From: JAAZNF01 sp964561025
GTDB taxonomy: Bacteria; Myxococcota; B64-G9
Length of the DNA: 52,537 nt
Reading direction: 5' to 3'
NCBI GenBank assembly: GCA_964561025.1
Contig: CAZLNM010000020.1
Coordinates: 1 to 52,537, forward strand
Part shown: positions 34,301 through 43,626 of the stretch, piece after piece
Position numbering within the stretch: position 1 is the first letter of the stretch
Layout of the letters: each line of letters begins with the position of its first letter
The notes under the pieces: generated by a model
What the model saw: only the letters and a program-made list of their open reading frames with translations
Database searches by the model: none
Told to the model about the DNA's origin: nothing
Program-made: the position numbers and the translations under genes

Positions 34301-34443
34301 CGAAAACTACCGCAGAGTAAACGCGGTCTTGCTTCCAGCAGCACTGGAAAGTTCCCGGATCTTGTAAATGGAAAGGGCCGTACGCGACCGATGGTGGCTG
34401 GTGGCGGTGCCAGGGACCCCGGATCGGACCGGATCGTTTTTTG

Positions 34444-34471
34444 TTGCGCGTCGCGTCAAAGGCCGTATAAT
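34444..34471 (+). promoter_or_regulatory. Putative promoter of the gene at 34506
   Basis: TTGCGC (34444-34449), a 16-nt spacer and a perfect TATAAT (34466-34471). The leader of about 28 nt carries GGAGGAGA before the ATG. Confidence 0.55.
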
Positions 34472-34505
34472 GCCGGCACAACCCCGTTCACTGGAGGAGA
34501 GCCAC

Positions 34506-35009
34506 ATGGATACCGGCGCGCTGAAGAAGATGCTGCGCGAGCGGCGAATCGGATTCGCCATGGACGAGGTGATGAGCGGAACCCACCGCTTCGTGGAGGG
34601 CGCCGGGCCGGCCGGCGAGCGGCCGATGTCCTTCCGGGTGACGTGGGGCACCCGCCGGCTGTGGCCCTACCTCAACCCGCGCGACGCGAATTTCATGTCG
34701 AATTTCCTCGAGGGAACCGTCACGGTCGATGGCCTGGTCGAGGACGCGCCCTGCCGCGGGCGGCTCGATCTCTTGTACTTTTCGGACGCCAAGATCCGCT
34801 ACACCTTCGACTTCAAGGATGCCGCGGGCCGCCCCTACCGCTACATCGGCGAGAAGGTCAACATCCGGCCCTGGAACCTGCACCGCACCCACGCCACCTG
34901 CTACGGCACCATCACCGACCTCGAGTCCGGCAAGGACATCTCGAAGTCCGTGCTCTACTTCCGCTGGAACACCCTGCCGTCCTTTTTGGCCAGCCTGCGC
35001 TTCGTCTGA
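34506..35009 (+). CDS. Conserved hypothetical protein, likely small beta-barrel
   Basis: The 167-residue protein has no signal peptide or membrane span. Alternating hydrophobic strands (MSFRVTWGTRRLW, GTVTVDGLVED, GRLDLLYFSDAKIRYTFDFKD, YRYIGEKVNIRPWNLHRTHATCYGTITD) suggest a lipocalin- or barrel-like fold. I do not recognise a family with a known function. The strong promoter (TATAAT) and Shine-Dalgarno suggest good expression. It is divergent from the TPR gene and upstream of cardiolipin synthase, from which it is separated by about 125 nt and a separate -10-like box. Confidence 0.65.
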   Translation: MDTGALKKMLRERRIGFAMDEVMSGTHRFVEGAGPAGERPMSFRVTWGTRRLWPYLNPRDANFMSNFLEGTVTVDGLVEDAPCRGRLDLLYFSDAKIRYTFDFKDAAGRPYRYIGEKVNIRPWNLHRTHATCYGTITDLESGKDISKSVLYFRWNTLPSFLASLRFV

Positions 35010-35135
35010 ACCTGGCGTCCCCCCCCTGGCTTTACCAAAAATGTCGCTCTCGCGACCACCTGCGAGATCTCGATTATCTGCCGCGCGAAGGCGCGGCTCG
35101 CCTTGCCCGGCATGAGTCTGCTACAATCCCGGCCT

Positions 35136-36599
35136 GTGGGCGCCTCCTTCGAGATCCCCTGGCAGGTCCTGGTCACGCTGGTCACGGTGGCCGGCTACCT
35201 AATGGCCTTCTTGCTCATCCCCCGCATCCTGCTCTCGCAGAAGGAGGCCGGGGCCACCTTCGCCTGGATCCTGGTGATCGCCTTCTTGCCGTGGCTGGGC
35301 GCGCTGCTCTTCTTCCTCATCGGCCGGACCCGGGTGCGGCGCCGCGCCAAGCGCAAGGTGCGCTACCGCGTGGCCATCAACCAGAGCCTGCAGGGCATCG
35401 GGCCGAAGCGCCCCTGTTGCGAGGACAGCGTGATCGAGCGCCTGGCGGAGCCGTGCCGCTCCATCGCCCGGGTGGCCGCCCGCCTCAGCGAGGGCCCGCT
35501 CTTTCCCGGCAACGAGGTGGACGTCTTCGTGGAGGGCGAGCGCTGCTACGCCGAGATGGAGCGCGCCATCCTGGAGGCCGAGCGCAACGTGCACCTGATG
35601 ACGTACATCTACCGCGAGGACGAGGCCGGGCTGCGCTTCCGCGAGGCCCTGATGAAGAAGGCGCGCGAGGGCCTGGAGGTGCGCCTGCTGGTGGACGGCT
35701 TCGGCTCGCACTCTCTGGGGCGGCGCTTCGTGCGGCCGCTCGAGGAGGCCGGCGCTCATTTCGCCCGCTTCATGCCGGTGCTGCCCTTCTCGCCCCACTG
35801 GCGCCCCAACCTGCGCAACCACCGCAAGATCCTGGTGGTGGACGGCCAGGTCGGGTTCACCGGCGGGCTGAACATCGGCGACGAGTACCGCGGGCGCAAG
35901 CGGCGGCTCGGCCCCTGGCGCGACACGCACCTGCGGTTGCGCGGGCCGGCGGTGTGGCGGCTCCAGGAGACCTTCGCCGAGGACTGGTTCTTCGCCACCC
36001 GGCAGGATCTGATCTCGCTCGATCACTTCCCGGCCATCGCGCCCGCCGGGGAGGACCTGGTCCAGGTGGTCGACTCCGGCCCCGATCACGCGCACGAGAA
36101 CCTCCACGCCGTGTTCTTCACCGCCATCTCGCGCGCCGAGCGGAGCGTCTTCATCACCACCCCGTACTTCGTGCCGGATCCGGCCATGCTGGAGGCGCTC
36201 AAGACCGCCGCCTTCCGCGGCGTGGACGTGCGGCTGTTGCTCCCCGGCCGGTCGGACATGCGCCTGGTCCAGGTGGCCGGGCGCTCGTTCTTCCGCGAGC
36301 TGCTCGAGGCGGGGGTCCGCATCTGGGAGCATCGCCCCGGGGTGCTGCACGCCAAGACCATGGTCATCGACGGCACCTGGAGCACCGTCGGCTCGGCGAA
36401 CATGGACATCCGCTCCTTCCGGTTGAACTTCGAGTGCAACGTGCTGGTCACCGGCACGAGCTTCGCCGAGCGCATGCAGCGCATCTTCGAAGACGATCTG
36501 GCGCGGGCCCGGCCGGTGACCCTGGAATCGGTCCGGCGCAAGAACGTGTGGCGCCGGCTCTCCGAGGGGTTCGCCCGCGCCCTCTCGCCGGTGCTGTGA
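35136..36599 (+). CDS. cls: Cardiolipin synthase (phospholipase D family)
   Basis: The product is about 487 residues. It has two N-terminal membrane spans (LVTLVTVAGYLMAFLLI and WILVIAFLPWLGALLFFLIG) and two PLD catalytic motifs: HRKILVVDGQVGFTGGLNIGDEY and HAKTMVIDGTWSTVGSANMD. This is the ClsA-type enzyme that joins two phosphatidylglycerol molecules into cardiolipin. The length matches the family (about 480). I prefer GTG at 35136 because TACAAT, a good -10 box, lies 8 nt upstream at 35122-35127; ATG at 35112 (8 codons longer) would place that box inside the gene. Either start leaves the domains unchanged. Confidence 0.9.
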   Translation: MGASFEIPWQVLVTLVTVAGYLMAFLLIPRILLSQKEAGATFAWILVIAFLPWLGALLFFLIGRTRVRRRAKRKVRYRVAINQSLQGIGPKRPCCEDSVIERLAEPCRSIARVAARLSEGPLFPGNEVDVFVEGERCYAEMERAILEAERNVHLMTYIYREDEAGLRFREALMKKAREGLEVRLLVDGFGSHSLGRRFVRPLEEAGAHFARFMPVLPFSPHWRPNLRNHRKILVVDGQVGFTGGLNIGDEYRGRKRRLGPWRDTHLRLRGPAVWRLQETFAEDWFFATRQDLISLDHFPAIAPAGEDLVQVVDSGPDHAHENLHAVFFTAISRAERSVFITTPYFVPDPAMLEALKTAAFRGVDVRLLLPGRSDMRLVQVAGRSFFRELLEAGVRIWEHRPGVLHAKTMVIDGTWSTVGSANMDIRSFRLNFECNVLVTGTSFAERMQRIFEDDLARARPVTLESVRRKNVWRRLSEGFARALSPVL

Positions 36600-36611
36600 G
36601 GCCCCTGTTCC

Positions 36612-36842
36612 TCACGCGGCTTCCTCGGAGAGGTCGGCCGGCAGATCGTCTCGCGCGGCGGGCGATGGTGAGGCGCGGCCCTCGGGCGCGAAACGGATGA
36701 GGCGGGCGGGGAAGGCCTCGACGACGTCCTCCACCTCGCAGTCGCAGTGCGGGCACAAGCCGGCGCGGCCCACCCGCACCAGCAGGGCGCCGCACTCGGG
36801 GCAATGTTCGGAGAGCTTGACGAGATCGCGGATGGCTTGCAT
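36612..36842 (-). CDS. Small zinc-ribbon protein
   Basis: The 76-residue protein has two CxxC knuckles, CPECGALL and CPHCDCE, separated by 10 residues, an obvious zinc ribbon. A short acidic helix (EVEDVVEAFPARLIRF) and an unstructured tail follow. AGGAGG lies 7 nt before the ATG at 36842, supporting this start over upstream in-frame codons. It is convergent with cls (12 nt away) and divergent from the small membrane protein gene at 37024. Function unknown. Confidence 0.6.
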   Translation of the reverse strand: MQAIRDLVKLSEHCPECGALLVRVGRAGLCPHCDCEVEDVVEAFPARLIRFAPEGRASPSPAARDDLPADLSEEAA

Positions 36843-37023
36843 GGCTTCCTCCTGGCCGCGTTCGGCCGGTCGTCCATCTGGCCCGAACCGTAGCATCCCC
36901 CCCTGACATTTTCGGATTGCCTGGTAAGCCATTGTTGTGGCGAAAGAAAACGCCCAGGGCGGCGGGAGTGGACTTTCTCCGGTCGTCGTGGTTTCATGCC
37001 GGGCGGCGAACGAGGAGAGACCC

Positions 37024-37290
37024 ATGCAGATCAAAGCGGCGTACATGCCCTGGCTCAGCATCTGCACCGTGATCGGCGCCGGGATCGGCTACCTGGCCGG
37101 CGGCCAGAATTCATTCCAAAAAAGCTCGGTGCCCATCCTGTACGGCATGCTGGCGGGTCTTTTCGTGGGCATGGTGGTGTCCATCGTCATCCGGGTGCGG
37201 GCCCGCCGGCAGCGGGTCGCCGAGGCCACGGCCGAGGCGGCCGCGCAGACGGGGAAGGCGCCGGAGGATCCGCCGGAGGCCGGCGCGTGA
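37024..37290 (+). CDS. Small two-span membrane protein
   Basis: The 88-residue protein has two hydrophobic spans (PWLSICTVIGAGIGYLAGG and VPILYGMLAGLFVGMVVSIVI). A basic stop-transfer segment (RVRARRQR) and an Ala/Pro/Glu-rich tail follow. GAGGAGA lies just upstream of the ATG. Its stop overlaps the start of the lipase-like gene (GTGA at 37287-37290), so the two are translationally coupled. No family recognised. Confidence 0.65.
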   Translation: MQIKAAYMPWLSICTVIGAGIGYLAGGQNSFQKSSVPILYGMLAGLFVGMVVSIVIRVRARRQRVAEATAEAAAQTGKAPEDPPEAGA

Positions 37291-38183
37291 AGCTGCCCGA
37301 GATCCCGCAATCCTTGCGCCGGCGCTGGCAGCGGTTCAACCGCAAGTTGCTGCCGCCCCAGGAGTTCCAGGACTCGCTGGCGCTGGCGCTCTCCGCTGTC
37401 GAAGAGGCTTTCTTCGTGGGTAAAAACTTCCTCGACGGCGGCATCCACGTCTCGCAGCAGATGCTCTACGGCCAGGACTACCGGCGCGAACGCCTCGCCC
37501 GCTACCAGGGCCAGTCGCGCCTCCTGGTGATGGTGCCCGGGTACATGGAAACCCCGCGCCAGTTCTACCGGCTGGAGCGGTTGCTCGGGCTGGACATCTT
37601 CGACGCCTTCACCTGGGTGTTTTCGGATTTCCCCTACAGCCAGGACCTCACCCTCTCGGCCGAGCAGCTGTGCGATCATTTGCGGGATCTCCTCGGCGAG
37701 ATCCATCCCCGGGAGATCTATTTGATGGGGCATTCCCAGGGCGGGATGATCATCCGGGCCGCAGTGCAGCACGGCCTGGCCGGCGGCCTGCCGGTGAAGA
37801 AGTGCCTGTTCCTCTCCTCGCCTCACCAGGGGACCTGGGCCGGGCTGGCGGCGCTGCCCCACCGCGGCGTACGCCAGGCGGCGGCGCTGCTCCCCTACAT
37901 CCGCAAGGTGCAAGGGGAGAGCGGGGTGCAGCTCATCCCCGGCAGCCGCTTTTTGCGCGAGCTCAACGCGCGCCCCCTCGATCCGGCCATCGAGTGGACC
38001 TCCGTGTACTACAGCCTGGACCCCATGATCTGGCCCCCCAACAACGCCATCCTGCCGTACCCCGAGGCCCGCAACCACTACATCCACAAGATCGGTCACG
38101 CCCAGCCGCTGTACTGCTCGCGCGCGGCGCAGGTGGCGGTGCGCGCCCTGTACGGGGAGAGCGCGGCCTGGAAACGTCCATGA
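37287..38183 (+). CDS. Lipase-like alpha/beta hydrolase
   Basis: The 298-residue protein has the alpha/beta-hydrolase elements RLLVMVPGYMETP (oxyanion-hole strand) and YLMGHSQGGMIIRAA, with nucleophile S150. A late KIGHAQPLY segment could supply the histidine. The GHSQGG box is typical of class 2-type and PGAP1-like lipases. No signal peptide is obvious. The start is GTG, overlapping the previous stop by 4 nt, and its own stop overlaps the next ATG (ATGA at 38180-38183). This three-gene chain is therefore one operon. The substrate is unknown. Confidence 0.78.
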   Translation: MKLPEIPQSLRRRWQRFNRKLLPPQEFQDSLALALSAVEEAFFVGKNFLDGGIHVSQQMLYGQDYRRERLARYQGQSRLLVMVPGYMETPRQFYRLERLLGLDIFDAFTWVFSDFPYSQDLTLSAEQLCDHLRDLLGEIHPREIYLMGHSQGGMIIRAAVQHGLAGGLPVKKCLFLSSPHQGTWAGLAALPHRGVRQAAALLPYIRKVQGESGVQLIPGSRFLRELNARPLDPAIEWTSVYYSLDPMIWPPNNAILPYPEARNHYIHKIGHAQPLYCSRAAQVAVRALYGESAAWKRP

Positions 38184-40518
38184 AACCGAGCGGTGCCAGG
38201 TACGCCGGCATCGCGCTGGTGAGCGCGGCCGGCCTGATGCTGGAGCTGTGCTGCACGCGCATCTTCTCGGTGACGCTGTTCTACCACTTCGCCTTCCTGG
38301 TGGTGAGCATGGCGCTGTTCGGCATCGGCGCGGCCGGGGTGACCTTGTTCTTCCGCCAGGGGCGCTACACGGCCGCAAGCTGCGCCGGCGCGCTGGCCCG
38401 ACACGCCGCGTTCTTTGGCCTGAGCGTGATCCTGGCGCTCCTGCTCGCGCTGCGGATCCGCATCCCGCCCGAGCTGGATCTGGCCGGCCTGTTGCCGCTG
38501 GGGCTCCTTTTCGCCGGCGTGGCGTTGCCGTTCTTCTTCTGCGGCATGGTGGTGTCGCTGCTGATCACCCTGCACCCGGAGCAGGTGGGGCGCCTGTACT
38601 TCTTCGATCTGGCCGGGGCCGCCGCGGGTTGTCTGCTCACCCTGCCCGCGCTGCACTGGCTCGGCGGCCCCTCGGCGGTGCTCTTCTCCGGCGCCCTGGG
38701 GGCGAGCGCGGCGCCGGTGTTCTTGTGGGAACGGCGCCGCCTGCGCCTCGTGGCCGCGTTGCTGTGCGCGCTCTTGTTTGTCCTGTGCGGGCTGGACAGC
38801 CGGCTGCACCTGTTCGCCGTTCCCTCGGTCAAGGCGGTGGACGAGCGCGCCGTGCTCTACGAGGGCTGGAACGCCTACTCGCGGGTGACGGTCTCGCGCA
38901 CCCCGGAGGACTTCCTGTGGCTCAACATCGACTCGGACGCCGCCACGCGCATCTTCGCGCGGGAGGCCTGGCAGGGGGGACGCAACGCGGCCAACCGCTT
39001 CTCCGAGAGCCGGGTGGCGGCCCTGGTGTACGCGCTGAGAAACGACGGGCAGGCGCTGATCATCGGGCCGGGCGGCGGGGCCGACATCGTGAGCGCCTTG
39101 TCCCGNNNNNNNNNNGGCGCATCCGCGGGGTGGAGCTCAACGGGCTGATCGTGCGCGAGGTCATGGGCCAGCGTTTCGCCGGGTACTCGGGGGATCTCTA
39201 CCGCCAGCCGGGGGTGGAGGTGGTGGTCGGGGAGGGGCGCAGCTTCGTGCGCCGCAGCCGCGAGCGTTTCGGCAGCATCCAGGCCACCCTGGTGGACACC
39301 TGGGCCGCCAGCAGCGCCGGGGCCTTCACCCTGTCCGAGAACAACCTCTACACCCGCGAGGCCTTCGTCGATTTTCTTTCGCACCTCGAAGACGGCGGCG
39401 TGCTCAGCATGACCCGCTGGTTGCGCCAGCCGCCGCGCGAGTTTGAACGCCTGCTGGCGATCGCGGTGGCCGCGCTGTCGGACCTGGGGGCGAGCGAGCG
39501 CGCGCGCCACCTGTTCGTGGGCGCCGACGCGCGCATGGGCACGCTGCTGGTCAAGCGTACGCCGTTTTCGGCAGAGGAGCTCGAGCTGTTGCGCCGGACC
39601 TGCGCCGCGGACGGACTGCGGGTGCTGTTCGACCCCGATGCGCCGGCGCGGCCGGGCGACCTGATCGACGCTCTGGCGCGCGCCGCCGATCCCCGGCCGC
39701 TGTGGGAGGGCACCGCCTTCGACATCTCGCCGCCCACGGACGACCGGCCGTTCTTCTTCTACACCACCCGCCCGCGGGACTTCTTGAGCCGCATGCTCTC
39801 CGATCCGGACAAGAACGATCTCGGCGTGCGAGTGCTGCGCTTGCTGATGATCCTGGTGCTTGTGCTGGTGCTCTTGGTGTTCGGGCTGCCGCTCCTCTTC
39901 CGCGCCCGCCGGGATCTCGGCGCCGTGCCGGCGCGGGGCGTGCTGCACCTTGGCTACTTCTTCGCCATCGGGGTGGGGTTCATCGCGCTGGAGATCTCCT
40001 GGATGCAGCACTTCATCCTCTTCCTGGGCCACCCGGTGCACGCCACCGGCGTGGTGCTGACTTCGCTGCTCCTGGGGACGGGGTTGGGCAGCCTGCGCAC
40101 CCGCAACCTGCCGATGGAGCGGGCGCCGCGCCGCCTGGTCACGAGCTGCGCTGTGGTGCTGCTCATCGTCGCCGCCTACGCGCTGCTGCTCGGGCCGCTG
40201 TTCTCGGCGTGCATGGGGTGGCCCGCCATCTGGCGCGTGGTGCTGGCCGCGGCGTTGCTTTTCTTGCCCGCGGTGTGGATGGGGCAGATGTTGCCGCTGG
40301 GCGTGCGCTTGCTCCAGGGCCCGGCCCGGGTGCTGGTGCCGTGGGCCTGGGGCGTCAACGGCGCGGCCTCGGTGCTGGGGTCGGTGCTCACGGTCGCGCT
40401 GTCGCTGAACCTGGGCTTTCGCGCCGTGCAACTGCTGGCGGCGCTGGTGTACCTGCTGGGGACGGCAGTTATCCTGCTCGCGCACCGCATCGAATCACAG
40501 AAGAGCGCGGCACCCTGA
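38180..40518 (+). CDS. Membrane spermidine-synthase-like protein, interrupted by an assembly gap
   Basis: Six to seven membrane spans are followed by a spermidine-synthase/methyltransferase-like domain (VKAVDERAVLYEGWNAYSRV, ALIIGPGGGADIVSAL, then RIRGVELNGLI) and by a second set of about six spans near the C-terminus. The total is about 775 residues. The nucleotide-binding loop is cut by ten N at 39106-39115, and the reading frame differs on the two sides, so the true gap is not ten bases. This family of SpeE-like domains between membrane segments is common in Myxococcota and related bacteria; the reaction is not established. The ATGA overlap ties it to the lipase gene. Confidence 0.75.
39106..39115. 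other. Assembly gap (10 N)
   Basis: Ten unknown bases lie inside the SpeE-like gene. The reading frame before and after the gap fits one gene only if the true length is 2 modulo 3 (8, 11, 14 and so on). Eight would restore the usual spacing between the glycine loop and the acidic GVELN strand. Confidence 0.9.
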
Positions 40519-40527
40519 GGGGACCGA

Positions 40528-41370
40528 TCAGGGGCCCGGGCGGGCCAGGTCGATGACGGCGTGCGGGCCCTGGGTGTGGCGATCCAACGGAGACGCGCCG
40601 CCGCCGGCGCTCAGGGCCACCGGCACCGCCACCGCGGTGACCGCGGCCACGCCCACCGCGGTCCAGAACCACCACTTGCGGTGCAGGCCCTCGTACCAGG
40701 CGGGCGGCGGGGGAGGCGCGGACTCGGCGCGCAGCATCTCGGCCGCGGCCCTTTTTTCGGCCTCCTCCTTCTCCTTGGCCGCCGCCGCCATGGCCAGCAC
40801 CTCGGGCGAGAAGTCCTTGAAGGGGGCGAGGTTGGCCTCCACGAAGTGCTTCTCGCCGGCCTTGACGTTGATGGTGGTGGTGAAGTCCTCGTATCCCTCC
40901 TTGACGATCTGCACCTTGTGGTCGCCGATGGACACCTCCTGGACCAGCGGGATGTGACCCACCAGGTTGTTGTCCACGTACACCTCGGCGCCCTCGATGT
41001 TGGCGGCGAACTTGACCAGCCCCGAGAAGGGCATGAGGTCCAGCGGGAACTCCTCGGTGCGCCCGGCCCGGATGATCACCTCGGCCTCCAGCGTGCTGTA
41101 GCCGGGCTTGGTGGCCTTGAGCTTGTGCTTGCCCGCCTTGACCGGGACGGGTTTCGCAAACGGCGTCTTGCCGATGAAGACGCCGTCCAGGTACACCTTG
41201 ATCTCGTCGGTCATCGAGGTGAGCTGGAGGTTGCCGGTGCCGGGTTTGGCGGCGGGCTTGGGGGCGGGCTTCGGTGTCCGGGCGAAGGCGGTCTCCGGGC
41301 CGAGCAGCAGCAAGCACCCCAGCGCCCATAGCGTCGCTCGCATCGCGGAAACTGCGCTTGGCCTTCTCAT
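40528..41370 (-). CDS. Exported PEGA-domain membrane protein
   Basis: The 280-residue protein has a signal peptide (ALGCLLLLGPETAFA). Two PEGA-type repeats follow: VYLDGVFIGKTPFAK with KHKLKATKPGYSTLEA, and VYVDNNLVGHIPL with DHKVQIVKEGYEDFTT. An Ala/Glu/Lys-rich helix leads to one membrane span (WFWTAVGVAAVTAVAVPVAL) and a short tail. PEGA domains occur in surface-associated bacterial proteins. It is convergent with the SpeE-like gene (9 nt apart). The layout of PEGA followed by a K(W)WFWT membrane span recurs in the protein at 46375-47520. Confidence 0.78.
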   Translation of the reverse strand: MRRPSAVSAMRATLWALGCLLLLGPETAFARTPKPAPKPAAKPGTGNLQLTSMTDEIKVYLDGVFIGKTPFAKPVPVKAGKHKLKATKPGYSTLEAEVIIRAGRTEEFPLDLMPFSGLVKFAANIEGAEVYVDNNLVGHIPLVQEVSIGDHKVQIVKEGYEDFTTTINVKAGEKHFVEANLAPFKDFSPEVLAMAAAAKEKEEAEKRAAAEMLRAESAPPPPPAWYEGLHRKWWFWTAVGVAAVTAVAVPVALSAGGGASPLDRHTQGPHAVIDLARPGP

Positions 41371-41428
41371 GGTTTGCCCTACCTGTCCCCAGTATAGGCC
41401 GGCGGTGCGGCCCGCATCAAGCACCAGG

Positions 41429-41980
41429 CTACAGCCCCAGCTCCGGCGCCAGCGGGCGCATGGCCTCGACCGCCAGCGAGACGAAGTCGGAAAGCGCCAC
41501 CGGAAGCAGCTCGCACTCGCGCACGATGTCGCGGTTGACGCCTGCCGCGAAGCGCGGCTCCTTCATGCGCTTCAGCACGCTCTGGGCCTTGAGCTCGGCC
41601 AGCTTCTTGCCGGGCAGCACCAGGGTGGCGGCCACCACCAGGCCGGTCACGGTCTCGGCCGCGGCCAGGGCGTGCTCGAAGCGCGTCCGGCGCTCGACAC
41701 CAAGCCGCTCGCCGTTGTGGGCCCGGATGGCGGCCAGGGCCTCCGGCGGGAGCTTGCCCTCCAGCCACTCGGCCGCCAGGCGGGCGTGGGCCGATTGATC
41801 CTGTCCGCCCTGCTCCAGGTCGATGTCGTGGACCAGGCCGGTGATCCCCCACAACGCCTCGTCCTCGCCGAGCCGGCGCGCCAGCGCGCGCATCACCGCC
41901 TCCGTCGCCAGCATGTGGCGGCGCAGGTTGAGGTTCTGGATCTTGCTCTCCATGAGTTGTACGGCCTGGTCGCGATCCAT
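41429..41980 (-). CDS. HD-domain hydrolase (HDIG-like)
   Basis: The 183-residue protein begins MDRDQAVQLMESK. It has an HD metal-binding pattern: H22 in LRRHMLATEAVMRALA, H51-D52 in GLVHDIDLEQG, and downstream histidines H65 and near 88. The length and motif resemble single-domain HDIG hydrolases of unknown substrate. GGGAGGAAC precedes the ATG at 41980. It is the last gene of a minus-strand set with the endonuclease IV-like gene (25 nt gap) and the lipoprotein gene. Confidence 0.75.
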   Translation of the reverse strand: MDRDQAVQLMESKIQNLNLRRHMLATEAVMRALARRLGEDEALWGITGLVHDIDLEQGGQDQSAHARLAAEWLEGKLPPEALAAIRAHNGERLGVERRTRFEHALAAAETVTGLVVAATLVLPGKKLAELKAQSVLKRMKEPRFAAGVNRDIVRECELLPVALSDFVSLAVEAMRPLAPELGL

Positions 41981-42005
41981 GTCGTTCCTCCCGCGGGGTG
42001 GCGCT

Positions 42006-42875
42006 TTACGCGATGAGCTTGCGGTACAGCCGCTGCATGCGCAGCGCGTCTTCTTCCAGGCTGGGGCTCTCGCACACCAGCACCCCCCCGGCGTGAACGG
42101 CCGAAAGCGTGCGCAACAGCTCCTCGTAGCGCAGGTCGGCCTCGGGCAGATCCAGGTGGCGCCGCTCGCCCTTCTGGGTGTACTCAATGCCGCTCACGTG
42201 CAGGTGGAGATCCATGAGCGCCTCGGCTCCCAGGGCCGCGCGCACCTGCGAGAGCATCTCTTCGAACTCCGCCGCGCTATTCTTGGCTCCTCCCGCGCGC
42301 GCGTGGGCGTGCGAGAAGTCGATGCACGGCAACACCCCCGGCACCTCGGTGGAGAGCCGCAGCAGCTCCTCCAGCGAACCGTACTGGGAGGGCTTCCCGG
42401 TCAGCTCGGGGCGGATCTGCACCGTATTGCCCTCGTCGCGCAAGGTCTCGACGATGCCCCGCAGCTCCTCGCGCACCGTCCGGTGCACCGCCTCTGGATC
42501 TTGCCCCAGGTAGAAGGCGGCGTGGAAGGTGATGGAACGTGCGCCTACGAGCTGCGCGGCCCGCGCCGTCTCGAGGATGCGGCGCCGGGAGGCCTGGCGC
42601 TTCTCCGCTTCGGCGGCGTTGAGGTTGATGTAGTAGGGGCCGTGGCAGGTCAGCGCCACGTCTAGCGCCTGGGCCCGCTCGCGGATGCGCGCGGCCGAGG
42701 CCTCCTTGAGGCGCACGCCCTGGACGAACTCGAGTTCCATGGCCGCAAGCCCCAGGGCGGCCACGGTCTCCACGCCCGATACGGCGTCGGGCGCGGGGGA
42801 GGAGCGCGGCACCCCACCGGTGCCGAAACGCAGGTGCCCCTGGCCGTTCGTCGCTGTGCGTCCCGGGCGCGGCAC
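42006..42875 (-). CDS. Endonuclease IV-like (AP endonuclease family 2) TIM-barrel protein
   Basis: The 289-residue protein shows LRFGTGGVPRS at the start of the barrel and the metal-ligand pattern of endonuclease IV: H78 (CHGPYYINL), H118 (FHAAFYLG), E157 (PELTG), D186 and H189 (CIDFSHAHA), H226/H240 (LHLHVSGIEY to GERRHLDL) and E269 (VCESPS). Such enzymes cut abasic DNA; sugar isomerases of the same fold are the alternative. The GTG start directly follows the stop of the upstream gene (TGAGTG). The first ~13 residues are not conserved-looking, so the true start may be later. Confidence 0.75.
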   Translation of the reverse strand: MPRPGRTATNGQGHLRFGTGGVPRSSPAPDAVSGVETVAALGLAAMELEFVQGVRLKEASAARIRERAQALDVALTCHGPYYINLNAAEAEKRQASRRRILETARAAQLVGARSITFHAAFYLGQDPEAVHRTVREELRGIVETLRDEGNTVQIRPELTGKPSQYGSLEELLRLSTEVPGVLPCIDFSHAHARAGGAKNSAAEFEEMLSQVRAALGAEALMDLHLHVSGIEYTQKGERRHLDLPEADLRYEELLRTLSAVHAGGVLVCESPSLEEDALRMQRLYRKLIA

Positions 42876-43562
42876 TCAGGGCCCCCACTTGTTGATCACG
42901 GAGAAGTTCACCGTGGTGAGCCAGCTCGGTTCTTCCCGCGGGCCGGAGAACACCAGCGCCCGGTTGACCTCGTCGCGGGTGTACACCCAGGAGGCCGGGT
43001 AGCGGATCTCGAGCTGCAGGTCGGGGCTGCGCAGGATCTTCTCCTCGCCGGCCTCGGTCACCGTCTGGTGGCCGGAGACCCGGTCCACCTTGAGCGCGCG
43101 CAGCATCTTCTGGAACACGTCGTAGCCGGCGTTGAAGAACTCCTCGTCCGCGGGGGAGATGAAACTCACCACGTTGAAGAGCTGCGGGTGATCCACCACG
43201 TAGACGATGGCGCGCTGCGGCTGCCCCTGGTGGAGGAAGGCCGCCTCCATGCGTACCGCCGGGCACCCCGCCAGGCCGACCTCGAGCTGCTTCTGGAGCG
43301 TAAAGCCGTCCAGCTCGCCGAAGAGATCGAGCACCTTCTGGCGCGCCTCGGCCAGGGTGCGGGCGGCCGGTGGAGCCTCGGGGGCGCTCTTGTGGCAGCC
43401 GTCCAGGATCATCCCCGGGCCGCACAAGAGGAGCATCACCAAAAGGAAGAGCGTGCCGGCACTCGCCGCTGTTCTTTCTGGCGCGCTCGCTGACCCGGGC
43501 AGGTTCGGGTTGGAGGCGGTTCTGTTGAGCATGAGAGGGTGCGGCCCGCGAAGGATTTTCAT
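42876..43562 (-). CDS. Putative lipoprotein with PsbP/DcrB-like C-terminal domain
   Basis: The product is up to 228 residues, with an internal hydrophobic stretch (TLFLLVMLLLCGPGMILDGC) that looks like a lipoprotein signal with the cysteine in LDGC. The true start is uncertain: ATG at 43562 or 43532, and neither has a clear ribosome-binding site. The C-terminal part (LEIRYPASWVYTRDEVNRALVFSG, TTVNFSVI) recalls PsbP/DcrB-type domains, but only weakly. It is the first gene of a set leading into the endonuclease IV-like and HD genes. Confidence 0.5.
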   Translation of the reverse strand: MKILRGPHPLMLNRTASNPNLPGSASAPERTAASAGTLFLLVMLLLCGPGMILDGCHKSAPEAPPAARTLAEARQKVLDLFGELDGFTLQKQLEVGLAGCPAVRMEAAFLHQGQPQRAIVYVVDHPQLFNVVSFISPADEEFFNAGYDVFQKMLRALKVDRVSGHQTVTEAGEEKILRSPDLQLEIRYPASWVYTRDEVNRALVFSGPREEPSWLTTVNFSVINKWGP

Positions 43563-43626
43563 GATGGCGCGGCGATGACCTTTCGTTCGAAGCGGGTGCC
43601 AGAACTCGTGTTCGCGCAGGATCCCG

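Noticed and set aside
38180..40518. Two separate genes or a pseudogene at the N gap
   Set aside because: Both halves match one SpeE-like membrane protein, and the frame change is explained by an incorrect placeholder gap length.
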